The notes under the pieces are model-generated. The model had not been told where the DNA came from. It saw nothing but the letters and a program-made list of their open reading frames with translations, and searched no databases. This document shows, one piece after another, positions 60,908 through 64,000 of a stretch of DNA of 64,000 nt. The translations under genes were made by a program, and so were the position numbers. Location: the NCBI RefSeq assembly GCF_002277025.1, contig NZ_NIWD01000008.1, forward strand, positions 594,331 to 658,330. Direction: 5' to 3'. This DNA comes from Sphingopyxis sp. GW247-27LB. Lineage in GTDB: Bacteria; Pseudomonadota; Alphaproteobacteria; Sphingomonadales; Sphingomonadaceae. The stretch's first letter is position 1. Each line of letters starts with the position of its first letter.

Positions 60908-61864
60908 ATGGATAGCGAAGGGAGCGAAGCGGCAGGCGCGCGGGGCGGAGTGGGCGCGCTGTGGTCGCGCGCCTATGTGCTGCTCACGCTGACCACGCTG
61001 TTCTGGGCGGGCAATTCGATCGTCGGGCGCGCCGCGCGCGAACTGGTGCCGCCCGCGGCGCTCGCCTTCTGGCGCTGGACGATCGCGCTCGCGCTGCTGC
61101 TGCCGCTCGCCTGGCCGCACCTGAAGCGCGACCTCCCGGCACTCCATGCGCGCTGGCCGGTGGTGCTGACGCTCGGACTCCTGGGGATCGGCTCGTTCAA
61201 CGTCCTGCTTTATACGGGGCTGCAGACCACGACCGCGCTCAATTCGATGCTGATCCAGTCGGCCCAACCCGCGCTGATCCTGATCGTCGGCGCGCTGGTG
61301 ATGCGCGACCGGACGAGCCCGCGGCAGATTGCCGGGGTGGTGGTGTCGCTCGCGGGCGTGCTGGCGATCATCGGGCGCGGCGACCCCGCCGTGCTGCTCG
61401 CGCTGCAATTGAACCAGGGGGACGCGATCATCGGCGTCGCGGTGATGCTGTGGGCGCTCTATTCGGTGCTGCTCCGGCGGCGGCCGCCGGTGCACCCGCT
61501 GAGCCTGCTCGCCGCCTCGATCATCGTCGGCATCCTGTTCATCGCGCCCGTCTATATGGTCGAACTGGCGGGCGGCCGGCGGATCGTGCCCGCGGCCGAA
61601 AGCGCGCTGGCGATCGCCTATGTCTCGGTCTTTCCGTCCTTCCTCGCCTATCTCTTCTTCAATCGCGGGGTCGAGCTGATCGGATCGGCGGCGACCGGCC
61701 AGTTCATGAACGTGATGCCGCTGATGGGCGCGGGGCTGGCGATGCTCTTCCTGGGCGAGGCGCTGCACCCTTTCCATGTCGCGGGGCTGGTGCTGATCGT
61801 CGCGGGCATATGGGTGGCGGGAAAGCCCGCCGAGGGCGGTCAGGCGAGCGCCGCCTCCACCTGA
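60908..61864 (+). CDS. EamA-family (DMT) transporter
   Basis: A 318-residue inner-membrane protein with ten helices in two EamA repeats: first WAGNSIVGRAARELVPPAAL and following helices, second GVAVMLWALYSVLLRRRP and PLMGAGLAMLFLGEALHP. The family exports metabolites or drugs; the substrate is not predictable. The ATG at 60908 has GAGGGGC upstream; the open frame before it crosses the repeats. It converges with the isomerase gene, with overlapping 3' ends (61840-61864). Confidence 0.88.
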   Translation: MDSEGSEAAGARGGVGALWSRAYVLLTLTTLFWAGNSIVGRAARELVPPAALAFWRWTIALALLLPLAWPHLKRDLPALHARWPVVLTLGLLGIGSFNVLLYTGLQTTTALNSMLIQSAQPALILIVGALVMRDRTSPRQIAGVVVSLAGVLAIIGRGDPAVLLALQLNQGDAIIGVAVMLWALYSVLLRRRPPVHPLSLLAASIIVGILFIAPVYMVELAGGRRIVPAAESALAIAYVSVFPSFLAYLFFNRGVELIGSAATGQFMNVMPLMGAGLAMLFLGEALHPFHVAGLVLIVAGIWVAGKPAEGGQASAAST

Positions 61865-62442
61865 TCGAGCCGATCCTTGCCGAAGAACATGGCATCGCCG
61901 ACGAAGAAGGTCGGGATACCGAACACGCCGCGCGCGACCGCGGCCTCGGTGTTGGCGGCAAGCCTTGCCTTGATTCCGGGTTCATGCGTGCGGGCAAGCA
62001 GCGCGGGGCCGTCGAAACCGTTCGCCGAAAGGAAGGCGGCGGCGACCTCCGGGTCGTCCATCTTCAGCCCCTCCTCCCACATCGCGCGGTTCGCGGTGTC
62101 GATATAATCGTCGAGATGCCCCTCATCCTCGGCGACGATCGCGCCGCGCATGAGGAGGAGGGTGTTGACCGGAAAATGCGGGTTCAGCCGGAATTTGGTC
62201 AGGCCGTGCCTGTCGATGAAGCGCCGCATCTCGAGATTCTCATAGGCGAGCTTCGCGGGGACGTCCGCATATTGGAGCATCGGCGCCTTGTTGCCCGTCG
62301 CCTTGAAGATGCCGCCGAGCAGGCAGGGCGTGATGACGAGGTCGGCGCCGGTGCGCTCCAGCAGTTCGGGGAGCACCTTCAGCGTCAGATAGGCGTTGGG
62401 GCTACCGAAATCGAAGATGAGTTCGAGGGTCTTGCTCACCAT
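61840..62442 (-). CDS. HCCA isomerase/kappa-GST-like protein, second copy
   Basis: A 200-residue thioredoxin-fold protein of the 2-hydroxychromene-2-carboxylate isomerase family: LELIFDFGSPNAYLTLKVLP with the active-site Ser-Pro, CLLGGIFKATGNKAPM, RLNPHFPVNT and RGVFGIPTFFVGDAMFFGKD. Compared with the copy at 43143 it has the fuller active site (SPNAY). It overlaps the SDR gene start side by seven bases on the same strand, so SDR and isomerase are co-expressed under the HxlR regulator. Glutathione-dependent isomerisation or reduction is inferred. Confidence 0.88.
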   Translation of the reverse strand: MVSKTLELIFDFGSPNAYLTLKVLPELLERTGADLVITPCLLGGIFKATGNKAPMLQYADVPAKLAYENLEMRRFIDRHGLTKFRLNPHFPVNTLLLMRGAIVAEDEGHLDDYIDTANRAMWEEGLKMDDPEVAAAFLSANGFDGPALLARTHEPGIKARLAANTEAAVARGVFGIPTFFVGDAMFFGKDRLDQVEAALA

Positions 62443-63161
62443 TTTTCTCCCCAGGGGCGAAGGTCGAGTTCGTGCGTCCAGGCGCTTTTCGGCTGGCGGT
62501 GGAGCATGACGTAATTGGCGGCGATCGCGTCGGGATTGAGGATCAGATCCTGCGCCTTTGCGCGGTCGAAATCGGGATGGCGGCCCTTGATGAATTCGGT
62601 GTCGATCGCGCCGTCGATGACGATATGCGCGACGTGGATGCCCTGCGGTCCCAGTTCGCGCGCCATCGACTGGGCGAGCATCCGCAGCGCCGCCTTGGCG
62701 CCCGAGAAGGCGGCGAAGCCCGATCCGCCGCGCAGGCTTGCCGTCGCGCCGGTGAAGAGGATGGTGCCGCGGCCGCGAGAACTCATACGCTTGGCAGCCT
62801 CGCGCCCCGTCAGGAAGCCCGCGAGGCACGCCATTTCCCAGACCTTGGTGAAGACGCGCACCGTCGTCTCGCTGATCGGGAAATTCACATTGGCGCCGAT
62901 GTTGAACACCGCGACCTCGACCGGGCCGACCTCGGCTTCGACCTGATCGAACAGCGCGATCATCGCGTCCTCGTCGCGGGCATCGGCGGGGAAGGCGCGC
63001 GCCGACAGGCCGTCGTCACGGATCGACTGCGCGAGCGCTTCGAGCGCGTCGGCGTTCCGCTCGCGGCGGTTGACGCAGGCGGTGAGCCCTTCGGCGGCGA
63101 AGGCGCGCGCGATCGCACCGCCCGTGGCGTCGCCGGCGCCGATGATGACGGCTGCGGACAT
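62436..63161 (-). CDS. SDR-family protein lacking the catalytic Ser-Tyr pair
   Basis: A 241-residue short-chain dehydrogenase fold: cofactor loop IIGAGDATGGAIARAF, ADARDED, and FNIGANVNFP as the NAG motif. In the active site the YxxxK motif reads FSGAK (Phe152, Lys156), and the usual Ser 13 residues before is Ala (TGATAS), so proton relay by Tyr is not possible in the normal way. RELGPQGIHVAHIVIDGAIDT is otherwise canonical. It may be a binding protein or use other residues. First gene of an SDR-isomerase operon, divergent from the HxlR regulator. Confidence 0.85.
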   Translation of the reverse strand: MSAAVIIGAGDATGGAIARAFAAEGLTACVNRRERNADALEALAQSIRDDGLSARAFPADARDEDAMIALFDQVEAEVGPVEVAVFNIGANVNFPISETTVRVFTKVWEMACLAGFLTGREAAKRMSSRGRGTILFTGATASLRGGSGFAAFSGAKAALRMLAQSMARELGPQGIHVAHIVIDGAIDTEFIKGRHPDFDRAKAQDLILNPDAIAANYVMLHRQPKSAWTHELDLRPWGEKW

Positions 63162-63190
63162 AAGCGAATCTCCTCTTGCGACCGATAGTA

Positions 63191-63207
63191 ACTATGATAA
63201 TCATAGT
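63191..63207. promoter_or_regulatory. Palindromic operator candidate, SDR/HxlR gap
   Basis: Perfect dyad ACTATGAT-A-ATCATAGT, 30 bases upstream of the SDR start and in the divergent gap before the HxlR gene. HxlR-family proteins bind short AT-rich dyads near the promoters they control, so this is the likely autoregulatory and SDR operator. Confidence 0.7.
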
Positions 63208-63265
63208 GACAAGTGATTTTCTTTTGAGGATCGAGCGATTAAGGCCGTACCGATGACACAAACTT

Positions 63266-63341
63266 CGTCATTGCGAGCGCAGCGAAGCAATCCAGGGTGG
63301 CGTATACCGCTCTGGATTGCTTCGCTGCGCTCGCAATGACG
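63266..63341. repeat. Palindromic repeat family F
   Basis: Perfect 30-bp arms (63266-63295 and 63312-63341), each with CATTGCGAGCGCAGCGAAGC or its complement, around 16 bases. This CATTGCGAG...GCAATCC repeat is of a kind found between genes in many Gram-negative genomes. It occupies the leader of the HxlR gene, 18 bases before its start. Confidence 0.92.
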
Positions 63342-63358
63342 CGGGCGGGTGAGGGCTC

Positions 63359-63883
63359 ATGCCCAAGCGCGCCGATCTGTCCGACACCTTTTGCCCCGTC
63401 GGGCGCTCGGCGGAACTTCTGGGCGACCGCGCGGTGCTGCTGATCCTGCGCGAGCTGTTCTTCGGGCGGGGGCGGTTCGAGGCGATTGTCGCGAATGCGG
63501 GTCTCGGCCCGCAGCTCGTTTCGGCGCGGCTCAAGCGGCTGGTGGCGGAGGGCGTGGCCGAACGCCAGGCCTATCAGGACCATCCGCCGCGATACGAATA
63601 TCGGTTGACCGCGAAGGGCAGGGATCTGTTCGATGTCCTCTACGCGATGCGCGGCTGGGCCGAGCGCTGGGCGTATGAAGCGGGCGAGACCGGCGGCGGG
63701 CCCGCGATGCGTTATATCCACCGCACCTGCGGCACCGACGTCGGCACGGCGACCGTCTGCCCCGGCTGCGGCGAGGTGCTGCGCTATGGCGCGCTGAAGG
63801 GAGAGCCGTCGCCGGCGCTCAGGGCCGAGCAGGCAGCGAAGGCGAGCGCGGGACACCCCTCCCGCAGGCGGGAGGGGCAGTGA
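63359..63883 (+). CDS. HxlR-family regulator with repeat-encoded C-terminus
   Basis: A 174-residue regulator. The HxlR winged helix spans about 10-110: FCPVGRSAELLGDRAVLLIL, GPQLVSARLKRLVAEGVAER, YEYRLTAKGRDLFDVL. The Cys in FCPV is the redox-type position of the family. A second cysteine group (HRTCGTDV and VCPGCGEVL, about 120-140) looks like a small zinc ribbon. The last seven codons before Gln (PSRRREG) are read from a family A hairpin at 63856-63877. It is divergent from the SDR-isomerase operon, which it probably represses. Confidence 0.88.
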   Translation: MPKRADLSDTFCPVGRSAELLGDRAVLLILRELFFGRGRFEAIVANAGLGPQLVSARLKRLVAEGVAERQAYQDHPPRYEYRLTAKGRDLFDVLYAMRGWAERWAYEAGETGGGPAMRYIHRTCGTDVGTATVCPGCGEVLRYGALKGEPSPALRAEQAAKASAGHPSRRREGQ

Positions 63884-64000
63884 GACTTGCGCGTGCGTAG
63901 CAGGCGCTTAGTCGCAGCGGGGCGGGCATTTTCGCTGCCGCCGGCTGCCCATCCCGCTGCGAGTAGCGAGCAAGCTCGCAACTCTCGCTGCCCCTCCCGC
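63856..64000. repeat. Palindromic repeat family A, cut by the window end
   Basis: Left hairpin CCCCTCCCGC-AG-GCGGGAGGGG (63856-63877) inside the HxlR 3' end. A partner CCCCTCCCGC starts at 63991 and is cut by the window edge. The roughly 110 bases between hold no gene that I can support. Confidence 0.8.

Overview
The window is chromosomal DNA (about two thirds G+C) from an alphaproteobacterium of the order Sphingomonadales, probably a Sphingopyxis/Sphingomonas-type organism. The grounds are an alpha-type SspB, an ATP12 chaperone, crtY/crtI/crtB carotenoid genes, frequent TTG/GTG starts, 4-base stop/start overlaps inside operons, and several families of palindromic intergenic repeats. I see no prophage, insertion sequence, plasmid gene or CRISPR array. 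The assignment is by recognition of protein families, not by a database search.

Layout. 1-1890: sspB, a small membrane protein and a cut-off fumC (minus). 1978-4861: histidine genes hisB-hisH-hisA-hisF (plus), with two palindromic repeats wedged into the operon. 4925-12206: a Ca2+/H+ exchanger, a FabH-like ketoacyl synthase, a TauE-type exporter, a LysR regulator, a small secreted protein, and a proline-dehydrogenase-like/FemAB-like gene pair. 12351-22754: a LuxR-type response regulator and a 7TMR-DISM histidine kinase that converge tail to tail, then a 2,324-residue autotransporter with tandem repeats and a strong terminator. 22753-28033: a tail-anchored unknown, a DUF2520 protein, trmB, metK and lnt. 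28090-31422: an Lrp/AsnC regulator divergent from a D-alanine catabolic operon (dadX-dadA-ridA). 31447-38707: carotenoid region crtY-crtI, a LOG-family gene, crtB, then pnuC and a nadR-like kinase, with a divergent GNAT/fatty-acid-hydroxylase/DUF2141 operon. 39195-44583: acyl-CoA metabolism. 44723-48441: operon crcB-rlu-paiB-membrane protein-ATP12, plus a thermonuclease. 48685-53169: a wHTH protein, tRNA-Val, aconitase and a thioesterase. 53159-55862: metE under a cobalamin riboswitch and a palindromic operator. 55956-63883: a diguanylate cyclase, a LacI regulator, a CHASE/HWE kinase, a PAS protein, an EamA transporter, a DsbA-fold isomerase, an SDR and an HxlR regulator.

Three themes link the genes. 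First, palindromic repeats do more than fill gaps: one arm supplies the Shine-Dalgarno sequence of hisH, hisF and crtB, the repeats encode the C-termini of HisA, CrtI and the HxlR protein, and one copy lies in frame inside lnt. Second, metK and metE, 29 kb apart, carry near-identical palindromes upstream, which suggests one methionine/SAM regulator; metE is also under B12 riboswitch control. Third, several small gene pairs look like unexplored modules: the ProDH-like/FemAB-like pair with altered substrate arginines, the overlapping kinase/regulator pair beside the giant autotransporter, and the SDR lacking its catalytic Tyr next to an HxlR operator.
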